DNA from: Panonychus citri
Lineage: Eukaryota; Arthropoda; Arachnida; Trombidiformes; Tetranychidae
DNA: 64,000 nt
Direction: 5' to 3'
Assembly (NCBI RefSeq): GCF_014898815.1
Contig: NW_026515543.1
Location: 3,906,001-3,970,000 of the forward strand
This document shows, in pieces, positions 11,192 through 24,674 of the stretch (the first letter of the stretch is position 1; every line of letters begins with the position of its first letter). Made by a program: the position numbers and the translations under genes. The notes below the pieces were generated by a model, which was not told the DNA's origin, did not search any database, and saw only the letters and a program-made list of their open reading frames with translations.

Positions 11192-12670
11192 ATGCGTGAA
11201 TGTATCTCAATCCATGTTGGCCAAGCTGGTGTCCAAATGGGCAACGCTTGTTGGGAATTATATTGTTTGGAACATGGTATTCAACCTGATGGTCAAATGC
11301 CGAGTGACAAAACCATCGGTGGTGGTGATGATTCATTCAACACCTTCTTCTCCGAAACTGGATCTGGTAAACATGTACCCCGTGCTGTATACGTGGACTT
11401 AGAGCCAACTGTTGTTGATGAGGTTAGAACTGGTACTTACCGGCAATTATTCCACCCGGAACAATTGATTACTGGTAAAGAAGATGCTGCCAACAACTAT
11501 GCTCGTGGTCATTATACTATTGGTAAAGAAATTGTTGATTTGGTGCTTGACCGAATTAGGAAACTTTCCGACCAGTGTACCGGTCTTCAAGGTTTCTTGA
11601 TTTTCCACAGTTTTGGAGGTGGTACTGGTTCTGGTTTCACTTCACTTCTTATGGAAAGATTATCCGTTGATTATGGAAAAAAATCAAAATTGGAATTCGC
11701 CATTTACCCCGCCCCTCAAGTGTCTACTGCTGTTGTTGAACCTTACAACAGTATTTTAACAACTCATACAACCCTTGAGCACTCTGATTGTGCTTTCATG
11801 GTAGATAACGAGGCTATTTATGATATTTGCCGGCGAAATCTTGACATTGAACGGCCAACTTACACTAATCTCAATCGCCTTATTGGCCAAATTGTTTCAT
11901 CCATCACCGCATCCCTCCGATTTGATGGTGCATTAAATGTTGATCTGACTGAATTTCAAACTAATCTTGTCCCCTATCCCCGAATCCATTTCCCCTTAGT
12001 TACTTATGCTCCTGTTATCTCTGCTGAAAAAGCTTACCATGAGCAATTGACTGTTTCTGAAATCACAAATGCTTGCTTCGAACCAGCTAATCAAATGGTT
12101 AAATGTGACCCTCGACATGGTAAATATATGGCTTGTTGTCTTCTTTACCGAGGAGACGTTGTTCCCAAAGATGTTAATGCTGCCATCGCTGCTATTAAGA
12201 CAAAGAGGAGTATTCAATTCGTTGACTGGTGCCCAACAGGTTTTAAGGTGGGTCTGATTTTCTTTTTTCTTTGGTTCTTTTTTCAATTTTTCTTACCTTT
12301 TGAAGCACATTTTTTTTCAATTGTTAGTTGCCCTTAATTTGAATTAATCTTTTAATTTCAATTTTTTTAGGTTGGAATCAACTATCAACCTCCAACTGTT
12401 GTTCCTGGTGGTGATCTAGCTAAAGTTCAACGAGCAGTCTGTATGCTATCCAATACTACAGCTATTGCTGAGGCTTGGGCTCGACTTGATCACAAGTTTG
12501 ACTTAATGTACGCCAAGAGAGCCTTCGTTCATTGGTACGTTGGTGAAGGTATGGAGGAGGGCGAATTCTCTGAAGCTCGAGAAGATCTTGCAGCTCTCGA
12601 AAAGGATTACGAAGAAGTGGGTCTCGATTCAAATGAGGCTGGTGATGATGAGGGAGGCGAAGAATTTTAA
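11192..12670 (+). CDS. Alpha-tubulin, two exons
   Basis: Exon 1 is 11192-12247 and exon 2 is 12371-12670, split after GFK by a 123-base phase-0 intron. The protein has 451 residues, the usual length. It starts with MREC, the tetrapeptide recognised in tubulin mRNA autoregulation. Lys40, the lumenal acetylation site, is present. The nucleotide-binding loop GGGTGSG lies at about 142-148, and the catalytic-glutamate helix block (LNVDLTEFQTN) is conserved. It polymerises with beta-tubulin into microtubules. The acidic tail ends in EEF rather than the common EEY, so the C-terminal aromatic residue is Phe. The leader is pyrimidine-rich, with a run of As just before the ATG. Identity is certain; the isotype cannot be assigned. 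Confidence 0.98.
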
Positions 12671-13600
12671 AATCTACAATCTAACTAACAATCTAAAAAA
12701 AATTTTATTGCTACTGCAACAACAACCAACCAAAAACAACGTTGTACTAAGAAAAAAAAAATTCACCTTCATCCCAAAATTTAACATCTAAAAAAAATAA
12801 AACAGAAACAAAATAAGATCTCTGAACACCATTAAAAAAACGAGCCATTCCCCCCACACACCACCACCACCACCACACACACTACATAACATACCAGTAA
12901 AAAAAAACATTGAAAAAATTGGTTGGGCCATTTGGTTTTAAAAATGAAAATGATTTGTATTCTCCAAATAAGTAAATAAAATGATAATGGTACGTAATAA
13001 AATCTAAATGTAGACCCACCTTTATTTAATCGATTGGTCGATTCCCTGCGCAATCACAATCATCTAAATGAAAATGATAATTTTCAATTGACCGAACACA
13101 ATTAGAAAAACAATCAGTTGTCTCGAAATGGTATCGTCAAGATCATCAATCGGTAGAATAAAAATGTTCTCCAAAAAGAAAAAATTGTTTCTTTTTCTCT
13201 TTTTCTCTTTTTTCCATTGCCCTTTTACCCTTTCCACTGGAACATCAAGTGTCTCTCCTGTTTCTCTTGTTTGACAGTTGAGTTAATCACTTATCTTAAT
13301 TTCTCATCAACGTTAATCAAAATAATCCAACGGTTTCCAATCATCGATTAGAATTTAATCTTCCAGTTATTTGAATTGAGTTAACTGAAATTTCTCCTCA
13401 TGGTTCTCATTCAATCTCCCAATGAATCGACTTAACTGTTACCGATAAATCTCGTTAAATGCTTAATCATTGAAAAATCAATCAGAATACTGAATATCCC
13501 AAACGTTTCTTTTTCTTTGTTTCTCCTTCCATGTATTTGTTTCTTTCCGAATGTTGTCATTTTCATCCACAATTTACTTAATTGATTACAACCATCAACG

Positions 13601-13603
<3 letters not shown>

Positions 13604-13640
<37 letters not shown>
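13604..13640. repeat. (CT)n microsatellite
   Basis: An uninterrupted TC dinucleotide run of about 37 bases. Confidence 0.9.
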
Positions 13641-13642
<2 letters not shown>

Positions 13643-13807
13643 TTTTCATCATGTTGCTCCTTGATTATTAACATTTGTGAGAATGTATATTTATCTGATT
13701 TGAATTAATAACTTGAACTACATGAGGTTATGCACCCATTTTCATTTCTCTTTTCTTTATCTCTTTTCTTCTGTTCTCCTTCAGCATTTTATCATCATCA
13801 TCATCAC

Positions 13808-13880
13808 CTTCTCTTCTCCTTCTCCTTCTCCTTCTCCTTCTCCTTCTCCCCACCTCCTCTCTCTCTCTCTCTCTTCTTAT
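13808..13880. repeat. CTTCTC hexamer repeat and CT run
   Basis: About six to seven tandem TTCTCC hexamers (13808-13850) are followed by CCCACC and a short CT run to about 13875. Confidence 0.85.
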
Positions 13881-14648
13881 TCTCCTTTGAGAATTACCTT
13901 TGCTTTTGTTGAATTGTAGGTAAGTCTTGACGTTTTGTCGTTTCTTTCTTGCTCTTTCCAATTATTATGATTGTTATATAATCAAGAAAATATTTCTTGT
14001 TCTTTTCGTGATCAAAATGAATAATAACAAGAAAAGGTAATATTATCAACGATTTCAGGTTGAATGTAAATAAGATGATTGGTTAATTGATTTACATCAT
14101 CACCTTGATTTTGTTGATTATTTTGTCTCATAATCTTGATTCAGTTGATTCTCAACTGTTGACTGGATTAGTTGATGATCTTCATTTTTAAATATGAATT
14201 TTGATAAATCGCTTGATAATGACAATAATTTATCTTCTTATCTCCCTTATTGATTTTAACTCTCATTCAATCGTCCATTCGTTGACATTAGTGGAGACAA
14301 TGTTGTTGTTTTTTTCTGTTGATTGGAAAAATTATATTTATAAATATATTTGTATATTGGCAATGTACGTTAAATGTTGATGTTATATCATGAGAATCTC
14401 TGATGAAGTTGTACATAATGATTGTTTTTGTATATTATTTGTAAGGGTCTTTTAAGTTGATTTTGTTTTCTCCATATACTTGTTCAAGTTGTTGAGTGAG
14501 TGGATGATAAAGCTTGATAGTGATAGAATTTTCAAGAAGGCGATGCAAATAGTTATTCGTATTGTGTGTGTGTGTGTGGAAAAATGAAAGAGATAGAGGG
14601 AGAATAAGATGAATAAAGAAAGTGACAAAGACACAAAATGAATGACTT

Positions 14649-17636
14649 TCAATCTACTGCATATGTTGGGTCATAATGGCTTAACTTTTTTCGCTTTTTA
14701 ACATTACTACTTCCCCCTTCACCAACACCCGATATATTACGTTTGGTAGAAAGCCTAGAGTTTCTATTCTTGAACCTTCCTTCACCTCCGATGGATCTAT
14801 TCCCAAGCTTTGAGCCACCTAAATATGAGAAAAGAGGGAGAAAAGAAAAAGAGAAAAAAAAGATAGATGAGAAAAAGTCAAGTTATATAAGTTCAAGTTC
14901 AGGATAAGACTGAGGGCAAGGCGAAACAAAACAAGAAAATGATTTGGCTAAGTTAATGGTGATGTTAAGTTATGAAAGTTAGAGAAAGAGACAAGAGGCA
15001 GACTAGAGGGAGAGAGAGAGATAAGTCTAAAGAAAGGTTAAGAACATTACAAGTAAACATGGAAGACGAGCCAAGAAACGTTATTTTGAAAAGGACCATG
15101 AGGATAAAATGAGGAGATTGAAGGAAAAACAGACATGGTTTATAATAGGAAAAAAGATAAAAAGGAAGCGAGAGAGAGAGAGAAAGAAAAAGAGATACGA
15201 ATGAATGGGAATAGAAGATGTCAGCAAATTGAAGGGAAGATAATTATATTTATATAAATATGAGAATTATAAATGTACCGTCTTTAGAATTGTCTTTCAG
15301 ATCAATATCAACAACTTTTGCTTTGCGAGGTGATTTAGTTGGAATCGGCGATTCTGAAGCATCTGGTCCAAAATGATTGAAAGATGAATCTACGTTTTCT
15401 ACTTCATCGAATTCAAGAGAAATGGGAAGATAGTAAAGTCCTTCTTGTTCTGCAGATTCATCTTCATCACTGAAAAAGGAAAGAAAATAAAGAAAATTAA
15501 TGAACATCATTGATATTAATACATTTTGGAAAGATGATGTAAACAATTTTTGATTGCTGAGAAGTGAATATGATAGAAAGGGTGTGACATTTTCCCTGGA
15601 CATTGGATCATATTAATAACTTATTTATTTTCTTACTCGTGGAAGATTTTATTGTAATTGTTGATCTTATTTTTCTATTGATTCTTTCATTCAGATGGAT
15701 ATTTTGCATTCATTTTATACCTGAAACTTTCTTAAGAGTTACACCCTTTATATTTTAAGGGAAGAGAGAAAGAAACATTAATAATAGTGGTAATCATGTA
15801 ATGTTTATGATGATAATCATATGGACATGATTTAACCGTATAGAAAGAGAGAGAGAGAGAGGAAGAAGGTAATAAAAATCGATTAATGAAAAATATGAAG
15901 ATAATGATGGATAATAACCTGCTTAATAGATGAGATGAAGGTTGAACTCCAGTCACGTCTACCTCTTCATCTTCATCGTCATTGTCTCCGGTGTTGCGAG
16001 CTGGTGACCGATCATCATCCTGAATATCAAATTCTGATTCTCTCTCTTCGTATTCAACGTTTTCATCCAACTCTTTGAAATCAGGAGCAAATGCTGACCA
16101 ATTTTCTATTTGAGCTTGAGCCCAAACTGATACAACTCCACTTGATATACTGGCTATTATGGATCTCATTGGGTGCCACTGGAAACGAAATGGGAGGAAA
16201 GTAAAAAGAGAGAGAGAGAGTAAAAATTTAGACACACAAATTAGATCAGCAGACTTATTGATCGGTCTGAGAGAAGATAAAATGAAAAAGACAGAGTGAA
16301 TCAAAAGAATGAAAGAGAAACTCAGAGATGATGCGATGAAATGAGAAAAAAGTAGGAGTCACATGCCTTTTGGTGAAAAAAAGACTCATTTCTCATTTCT
16401 TCTCTTTCTGATTGTTTATAAGTTCATCTGAGTTAATGTAAGTTAATAGAAATTGAGGAAAACAATTAAAGAGATTGAAAAGGTTGACAGTTCATTTACA
16501 TTGAGATTTGATTAATATTCAATCGAGTTAAACAGTATTTAGATTTTTTCCCTGTTTCCAACATATCAGGTCAATACAATCAATAAAATCAAGAACGATT
16601 TCATTTGAAATGCGATTGATTTTATAACAATAATAGAACAGAGAAAATAAATAAAAGATGATGGAAACAAAAGGAAGAAAAATTATATTGATCAACTTAC
16701 CACAACATCGACTAAAGTTTCACCCTTGGTACCTTGTAAAATTTTACTCAAACTTCCAGCAATACGATCATATATACAGAGTGTGTGTTGCCTCGCCGAT
16801 CCAGCGCAAATGAAATCGGCATCTGATCCACCCGAGAAGCAACACTTTTTCCAGGTAGTTTTGTTTACTTGGTCTTGAATCCTCTGGACAGGCTCAGGTT
16901 CCCCGTTGAGTCCACAATTGAGAACTTCATTGGTTTCGTAAACACGAATCACTCTATCAGAAGCATTAACAAGAAAAGTATCTTTTCGCTTTGGCGCGAA
17001 CTCAATCTGTTTGACAACGATATTTGATGTTGCTACACGGAAAGAGGCCACAATATCCAGTTTGTTACCTTCTTCTTCAACTTTAATGACGATAATTTTA
17101 CCCTTTGCATTACCACTGTAAATGTATTGGCCACGACGGTCAAAAGAAGCCGTTATATTGAGATCAGCGTCTTCATCCATTGGAAGAATAACATGAGTTT
17201 TCTCTGGTGGATTAGTATCCACGGGACGGAATAGGAGAACAGCTTGATGACGATTAGGACAGCAAAGGATCATTCGATCATTACGAGGATTAAATTGAAC
17301 TTTTAATATTGGACATGGGAATCGCCAACGGTTAACATTCTCACCACTTGCAACATCCCAAATGCTGACATTGTTGTCAGTGCCCGCTGAGACTAGGTAT
17401 TTACCACTACGAGACCAGGATAAGGATGAGACCGGGTGAACGTGAGCAGATATTATTTTACATATACCACGAGTCAGAAAATCCCAGATAACAATTCTAC
17501 CATCATTACAACCAACTGCAAAAAGAGTACCACGACGATTAAAGACACAGGTAGTCGCTAATGAGCCACTGTCAAGATGCCCATCAAACTCCTCCGGATA
17601 GTTTTGACCAAACTGATGGAGGAGTTCAAAGTTCAT
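14649..17636 (-). CDS. RBBP5: RBBP5, WD40 subunit of COMPASS/MLL histone H3K4 methyltransferase, four exons
   Basis: Exons are 17636-16701, 16178-15919, 15469-15279 and 14818-14649, all with GT-AG introns and all joining in frame, giving 518 residues (human about 538). Residues 1-312 form most of the WD40 propeller, starting MNFELLHQFGQNYPEEFDG and containing VGCNDGRIVIWDFLTRG. Exon 2 gives HPMRSIIASISSGVVSVWA, then the conserved activation and Ash2L-binding segment (NWSAFAPDFKELDENVEYEE, ESEFDI) and the acidic EDEEVDVT block. Exon 3 continues with SSDEDE and LYYLPISLE. Exon 4 is a short basic tail with KKRKK ending in AVD. RBBP5 joins WDR5, ASH2L and DPY30 to stimulate SET1/MLL enzymes in the nucleus. 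The tail is shorter than in vertebrates. The three introns are rich in GA or AT simple sequence. Confidence 0.97.
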
Positions 17637-20600
17637 TATTGTTTATCAGAGACAAAAAAAATAAAAGGAAATAAAGAAAGAGAGAAAGAGAAAAAAGAAA
17701 GAGAAACCCCAGAGATAATCACAGAACAGGAAAACAACGGAGGAAAATCCAGCTTTACGAAACGCAATGTGGTCACTGCAATCGTGGAAAGAAACGCAAC
17801 TCAACTAGAAGCATTAAAAAGATCAATATAACAATAAAAACTAATTTTAAACATAATAATTAATCGCAGAGAATAAAAAAAAAACAGAGGAAAAAAATTT
17901 AGAAAATAAAAACATTACATTTTCCATCAAGAGAAATCCATTCTTATCAAAAGAAATTAATGTTCTTTGGGCGCCAACTTTGAATTCGCAAAAAAAGAAA
18001 TTAATTTTTTCTAATCGTCGCTAATTAAACTTTCTTTGATTATCGAAAATGAATTATTTTCTGATTAAAATTCAGCTTGAATGGAAATTCGTATAATCTC
18101 TAATTCTTTCGATCCAAATTATTCAGAACTTGGCTTGATATGATTTGATGTTTATGTTAATTATTCTGATTGGTGGAAAATTGTGAACAATTAAAGAACC
18201 GAATCAAATATTTTCTGATTTAATTATTAATATAATCAAGGAAAACAAGAATAATCTATTCTTAATTTGGTACAATCAAGACGATTGGGTGTGTATGTCT
18301 GTTTGTTTGTTATTAAATATTAATTGTTGAAACAAATTACGATTCAGTTTCTGTTGACATTTAATTGTAATGAAACAATTTTATTTGATCTGATAATCAT
18401 AATAGTAATATAATAATAATGATATAAAATTTAACTTTCCATCAAAAATGATTGTGTAAATGATGATTAACATGATTGTGATAGAAGCAATTTAATCGTA
18501 ACAATTTATTAATACCAAAGGATTATTTGATCATCAAGATTTGGAGAAACTAAAATTGTATCAAGTTAATCAGTTATCAATAGAAACCACTTTTTATGAG
18601 TATGTCACGTTAGTTAATTGCGTGTTTTGATTAGCAATTAAGCTACCGTGAAGGAATTACGACTAATAACAATAAAGAGATCTATTTATGTATATGAATG
18701 ATTAATTTGAATGGATAATTTTAACTGGAAAAAATAGATCATTTTTATGTCTAATTGTTATGATTGATCAACAAACCTAAATGGTTGATAATCAGTAACC
18801 ATTTGATTGATAAATATACTTCAATGGTTGATGTTGTATCCTTGATTGTTAAAATCTAAGTCTGACCCATTGAGAATAATTGATTAATCGTTGATGAAAA
18901 TCATCTCATTCACTTTGGTGATAGTTAATTGTTGGTTCCTTTGAACGTTAATGTGAGATACACATTGGGAATACCTTTTGATTTTGTTTCTTCATCTTCT
19001 AGTTGATTAATTGGAGAGATGATTAGTTGATTTGTAGATTGGAGAGAGAGTGAGAGTGAGTGAGTGAGTGTTAATTCTGATGGTGGGTGGAAATTGAAAG
19101 GATCCCGAATATTCATTGAGACAATTTAATTCCATGTCCTTGTTGTAATATTTGGTTTGTTTCCAATTTTTGTTTGTGGGATTTTAATTGTGATTATATT
19201 TGGTTTACAATGAGATCTTTGGGCGAGAAAGAAAGAGAAAAGAAAGAGAAAAACTAAAAAAGGTAAATTGTTATTATCGATTTTACTACTGTTACCATGT
19301 AACTGATTTAATTCCTATGGTTTTCTCTCAGTTTTATCTGATTGTTGTTCGTGGGTTAGGAATCATTTTCCTCTTCCAAATGAGAAAATGAACAAAAAAA
19401 TTATTCTGTGGGCTATAGATTAATCATTAGTCAGCTTTATAAACAATTAAAGTCCACATCATAACCATTGTAAGGTCTACAATTAAACTACCATATCACC
19501 TTGAATTGAATTACCTAATAGGAAACATGATTGAAATGGTTAAAAGTTAACCCAAAGTCTATTAGATAACCAAGAGCAACCAGGTAACAATATCAATTGG
19601 AAATGATCACAAAGAGAAACAGGTAAACACGCAACTCGATTTCAATTTAATTGTTGAGCAGGAAAATCAGATGAATTTGTTATTAGATGGAGAAAATTTA
19701 ATTCAATTGAAATTGGCAAACTTTTAATCAATTCCGATGGAATAATCAAAATTGATTCACTAATCTTTAAACAATCGTAATTAGTGATAAGTTACCCACC
19801 AATGTTTCCATGTAATAGTCTAGGGAATTGATTTCAAGGTTCAATAGTTGATTGATTTAGAGAAAAATCAATATTAACAATTATAATTTCACCTTGATTG
19901 TTATAATTTAGATCTTCTAATTAAAGGTAAGTGGTGAATTTGGATTCACGATTAAAGTTTAACATGGATTTTACAATACATTCACATTTCGATTATTAAC
20001 ATTTTATCAATAGTTGAACTTTCCATTTCTATCTAATTGTTAATTGTTGGAAAGATTAAGTGATTAACCGAAACTTAACTTTAACTTTTAAGTTTTAATC
20101 GTAACAATTTCGAGGATAATATTTGTTTGGGATTTTACTTTGTTTCAACCAACGATTGAATGGCTTCCAAATAATCAACAAGTTCATTTGGAATTATTAA
20201 TTACCGATAAATTGTCGAGAAATTTAATTCGATCAGGAAACAATTAGGAAAATGAGAAAAGTTAAATTGAATTAAAATTCTTTTGGCGCTCAAACCGGTT
20301 AATCATCTGTTCTTGGATTTAAATTATTTTTCTTGAAATTGGAAATGTTGATTTAATTTTTTTTCCGCAATTTATTCAATTGTTATTCTAATTTTATTAT
20401 TCTGGTGAAATTTCATCTAATTAAAGGTAAGAAATTGTTAAACTAATTTCCTTTTACTATTTACGTTAGTTTGTATTCTGTTTCTTTGCTTTGTTGTTTA
20501 TTCACCTTTTCTTGGTTAATTTGTTTTCCATTCAATTTTCCAATTTCCAAACAATCTTGAGATAATTTATTTGATAATTTTATGCTATTGAAATGTTATT

Positions 20601-20703
20601 GTTATCAAATTATTGAAATTATGGTTTCAATTTGTATTCTAAATCTATTAGATTAATAATGATTCCCTTTCTTTGTTATTTTTAGATTTTCAGAGGCTCA
20701 ATT
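17637..20703. other. Long AT-rich region between divergent RBBP5 and ZNHIT2
   Basis: The RBBP5 promoter and purine-rich leader (on the plus strand) occupy roughly 17637-17900. From 17900 to 20400 I see only AT-rich DNA with frequent TTAATTGTT words. A likely ZNHIT2 leader intron runs from a GTAAG donor at 20427 to the acceptor ending at 20685. A look-alike donor (ATTAAAGGTAAG) occurs near 19928. No coding sequence supported. Confidence 0.45.
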
Positions 20704-21911
20704 ATGGTTCGTCAATGTAATTTCTGTTGCAACCCTGATGCTGGTTATGTTTGTCCGAAATGTGGTCTTGTTTATTGTTCACTAAATTGTTACCGTCATC
20801 GTGATCATCTAGAGTGTTCAGAAAATTTCTATAAAGATTTGGTTCTTCAAGAATTGGCCTCGGATAATGAAGCAAATAAAAGGATGAAAGAAGCAACATT
20901 AAAGCTCTTGGAAAAGATGAGGTTGAATGAAGAACCTGAGCAAATTTATAATCAACTGTTATCCGATTCAAAGAATAGTCAATCAACTAGATCATCTTCA
21001 GCTTTGATTTCTCCGATTACTGATGAATATGGACTACCTATTGAGGAACGAGCTAAATTTGATAAATTGGTCCAAAGTGGAGGAATCTTCAATCTACTTC
21101 CAGCTCATTTTTGGGATCCTTGGTACATTCAATTTTCTCAAAGTTTAATTCTCAAAGATCAATCATCAAATTCGGGGTCTGATGATTTAAAATCAAACAT
21201 TAATGATCCGCAAAATGATGAAGATCAGTCAGATGATTATGAAGATATTGATGAGGATGAGGAAGATAATGATATTCCAAGTTATCCAACCAATTTACCA
21301 AAACTCGGTGATATAATTAACAAAGAACCCTCGCCATTAATTAAATGTTCATTAGTCCAGACAATCTTTGCCTACGCTACTATTTGTCGCTATTTCGTTG
21401 GTAGTCATCATTCCTATCCTGTTGAGCCTTATGATTTACTGATGAAATTATCTTCCCTTAATTCATCTAGAGTATCATTTCCGGAAACTGGACAATGTTT
21501 ACAATTTGCAAGCCGATATTTGATTGAACACAACAAGATGCCTTTACTTTTCATTGAGAAACTTTATTTTGACACAAGTTTGATCATGAAACAAGGAATC
21601 GATTGGTACTTAGATGTCTGGTTGATATTATCCAACTTTGTAAAGGAGCAAAGAAAAGACAAAAGGATAAATCTGACGAAATCAACAAGATTATCAAAAA
21701 GATGAAATTTTATATGAGCTGGTGCCTCGAAAAGGAGAAACTTTATCAAGCCGAGTTGACGTGTATTCAATTTGAGGCCCTGTCGTTCAAACAATTGGTT
21801 GTTCAGAACTGCGAGATTAATTCAGCCGAACAACAATCATCATCTGGAGAAGCAAATAAAAGCGACCGTAAGCTTATTCAAATCATCGATTCGTCGGATG
21901 ATATTGGTTAA
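20704..21911 (+). CDS. ZNHIT2: ZNHIT2-like zinc finger HIT protein, one frame break
   Basis: The N-terminus carries a zf-HIT domain: Cys5, Cys8, Cys17, Cys20, Cys25, Cys29 and a His/Cys pair at about 32-38, with the family signature YCSLNCYRHR and the following ENFYKD. Then come LPAHFWDPWY and an acidic stretch (about 175-195), followed by a helical C-terminal part with FYMSWCLEKEK. ZNHIT2 links the R2TP/HSP90 chaperone system to assembly of RNA polymerase II and the U5 snRNP. The frame from 20704 runs to 21705, while the conserved C-terminus is open in another frame from 21573 to the stop at 21911. One missing base in between, for example in the A-run at 21588-21590, restores a single frame of about 402 residues. 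No GT-AG intron of credible size fits. Probably a sequence error. Confidence 0.85.
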
Positions 21912-22838
21912 ATCGCTTTTCTACTCCCAAAATGAGCTGATAATTATTCATAAAGCTCACACTCGATTGGCTTAACGTCACCATAATATTTGCAAACTCT
22001 TTTAAAACCTGAAGGTCAAACACTTAAATAACAACTTTAACTACTTCAACAATCAATACTTGATTCTTATTGTTTACCTTTTCAACATTCACATCAAACA
22101 AAACATCAACAACAATCAATGAAGATCAATTGAAAAATGGAAACCAGTCATTTCGGATGAAACATCAACTTAATTAAATTTAATTCTTCTCTCTCTCTCT
22201 CTCTTTTTCACACTCACACATACACAATTATCCCCAATCATGGGGAAAATCATGGTTCATCTGTCAATTAATAAGGTTAACTAACAGTAACAACAATTGA
22301 GTGAAAAGATTTTCTCAAAACAATCGGAACAACAACGAAATCAAGAAATGGACCGTTGACCTTAGAAAGAGAGACAACAAAACAACAACCGGCCAACAGG
22401 TTAAAAAGATGATTGAAACTAAACTGACCATTAATCAGGTCAGAGAGAAAAGTTATTTTCTTGGACACCGATTAACTTGATATTCATAAATAAGTAAAAG
22501 AGAAGCAGTTAAATGTAACTTATATTATTTACGCTGCGAGCAAAGCTCATTTATATTGGAGAAAGAAAAAGAAATCAACCAACTTAAACGTATTATTTTT
22601 ATTTTAGCCTGATTTCATCTTCATCTTTCTCACTCTTCTATTTATCTTCATTTGTTGACGAACTTTCATCCTCATCTTTTTCTGTTTGTTTCGTTTACAG
22701 TGAAAATTTGAAGGTTTAATTCATTCAAAATGATCCTTTGGAATCAATGATTTTTAACTTTGTTATTTATAGAAACACATGAGAGATTTGTTGAAATTTC
22801 CATTGATTATATTGTGAATTTTCATCATTATTGACAAG
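21912..22838. other. Intergenic region between ZNHIT2 and the SDR gene
   Basis: AT-rich DNA with the ZNHIT2 3' end, a short CT run near 22189-22205 and the SDR leader. A pyrimidine-rich stretch at 22610-22690 may be the SDR transcription start region. No coding sequence supported. Confidence 0.45.
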
Positions 22839-24184
22839 ATGTCTCAACAAAGTGCTTCATTCAAACAAATTGTTGTTTGTTTAATTATTTTCTTTGGGTT
22901 CCATTGGTTTGCTCGTAATGGTTACGATACTTTTGCTCATACGATTGCTCACTTGGGATTTTTCCTACTTGCCCTTTACCTTTCATGGCAAATGTCAAAG
23001 ATTGTCACACTCACTGAGACTAAAGTTGATTCCAACGATAAAGCTGTTCTAATCACAGGTAAGCTATACCATCAATTAACTAAGATAACTGATCAACTCA
23101 TTTCTATTTGATTATCAATCAGGTTGTGATTCTGGATTCGGTAATGTGTTGGCCAAACAATTATCTAAACTTGGATACCAAGTTTTTGCCGGCGTTTTAT
23201 TTCCCGATCGTGAAGGAGCTCAAAGTTTAACTAAATGTGGGACTAATCTTCATATTGTTAAAATGGATGTTCGAGAAAACGACGAGATTCAAGTGGCTCG
23301 TGAATTCGTCGAAGAAAATCTGGAACCAGGTCGAAGTATGAAAATCGTTCCATTTATTTTCAATTGAATTTGTGCTAAGCTCATCTAATAATACATCAAC
23401 TAAACAAGTGAAACAAGTGGAACAATCGGAAAGCAATTAACGTTGTTGCTATTTGACTGTTATCATTTATTAGCGAAATTTTAATTTTATCTTTCTGTTC
23501 CTCTCACAATCAGAGCTATGGGCGATCGTTAATAATGCTGGAATTGGTGGTTTCTGTCCAGTTGAATGGGGACCCGATAGTTTGAAGGAAAATTATCTCG
23601 ATTTATTTGATGTCAACACTTTTGGTGCTGTTCGAGTTTCTCGAACCTTTTTACCTTTACTTCGAAGGACAAACAATTCTCGTATTGTGATTATCACTTC
23701 TACTGCAAGTCGAACAACTTTTCCCGGTATTACAGCCTATTCGATGAGTAAACATGCAGTCCGCTCATTCGGTGATGGCCTTCGTCGTGAGGTAGCCCGT
23801 TACGGTATAAATGTATCCATAATTGAACCCGCCATGTATTCAACATCAATAAACGATACTCAGTTTATAATCAATTCTGCCCGAACCAATTGGACCAAAA
23901 CACGGGCTGAACTGAAAGAAGAGCTTGGTCAAGAAGAGTTCAAACGTTTCGACCATTGTATTAGATATCTCAATTACATGAAACGAACGGACATTCAAGA
24001 AGTGATCGATGCCCTTTTGTCAAGTGTCATCTCGAAAAGTCCTCGACTCTATTACAAAGTCAGTGGCTACAAGGATAAAATTTACCTTTACTTATTTTCA
24101 CTTTTACCTGTTGAAATTCAAGACATTTACTGTGAAAAGGTTTATTTCAATTCAATAATCAAATTGATTCAAAATCAATCATAA
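22839..24184 (+). CDS. Membrane-anchored short-chain dehydrogenase, SDR9C type (RDH/HSD17B6/BDH1-like), three exons
   Basis: Exons are 22839-23058, 23123-23329 and 23514-24184, with 64- and 184-base GT-AG introns in phase 1, giving 365 residues. Two hydrophobic segments (about residues 10-28 and 32-50) form an N-terminal membrane anchor. The cofactor site TGCDSGFG is split by intron 1 between the second and third residues of ITG. It is followed by the NNAG motif (IVNNAGIGG), the catalytic Ser block (IITSTASR) and the active-site YSMSK. These are the classical SDR Rossmann and catalytic motifs for NAD(H)-dependent oxidation or reduction of steroid, retinoid or hydroxy-acid substrates, probably facing the ER or mitochondrial membrane. 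The substrate cannot be told from sequence. Confidence 0.92.
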
Positions 24185-24674
24185 AAAGACCAAAGTTTCA
24201 ATCAAATAATATATCTCATTATTATCAGTTCACTAAATTTGCTGCTATTTACTGATTACTCTTGTGTACATTAAATCAAAAATTGGAGCAATTAAATTAA
24301 TTGCACTAAAACTTGTTGTGTACTTATTGTTATCCTGTTCAATCATAACCTTCAAATAAATTGTTATAAGACATTTGATTACTAATTTTTTTCTTCTAAT
24401 TGTAACAAATTCAATTGTTAGGACCAAGTTGACTTTTACATTTAAGATCAATCACTCAACTATTCAGTCAAATTTTCAGTCATAAATTACAATTAATTGT
24501 TAAATACTTTATTTCGTCCTTTATACAGATATAAATACTGTACAAAATTTTATATTTAAAAAAATATTCGTAAAAAAGATGATTATTTGTCTGATAATCA
24601 GTTGATTTCAATTGATGAAGGTGAACTGTTGATGATCGTGTTGATTTAATGGATTGAATTTTGGAGATTGTTAG
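24185..24674. other. Convergent 3' region between SDR and carboxypeptidase
   Basis: AT-rich DNA containing the 3' untranslated regions of two convergent genes. No coding sequence seen. Confidence 0.5.

Larger units (their letters stand above)
12671..14648. other. Convergent intergenic region between tubulin and RBBP5
   Basis: The region holds the tubulin 3' untranslated region (candidate AATAAA signals near 12796 and 12975), a CCA/CACA run near 12855-12890, microsatellites listed separately, and the RBBP5 3' end. A TG repeat lies near 14563-14578. No coding sequence is supported. Confidence 0.5.

Noticed and set aside
13713..13961. Overlapping open frames over CT-rich DNA
   Set aside because: They are translations of simple repeats (Ser/Leu/Phe or Arg/Glu strings), not genes.
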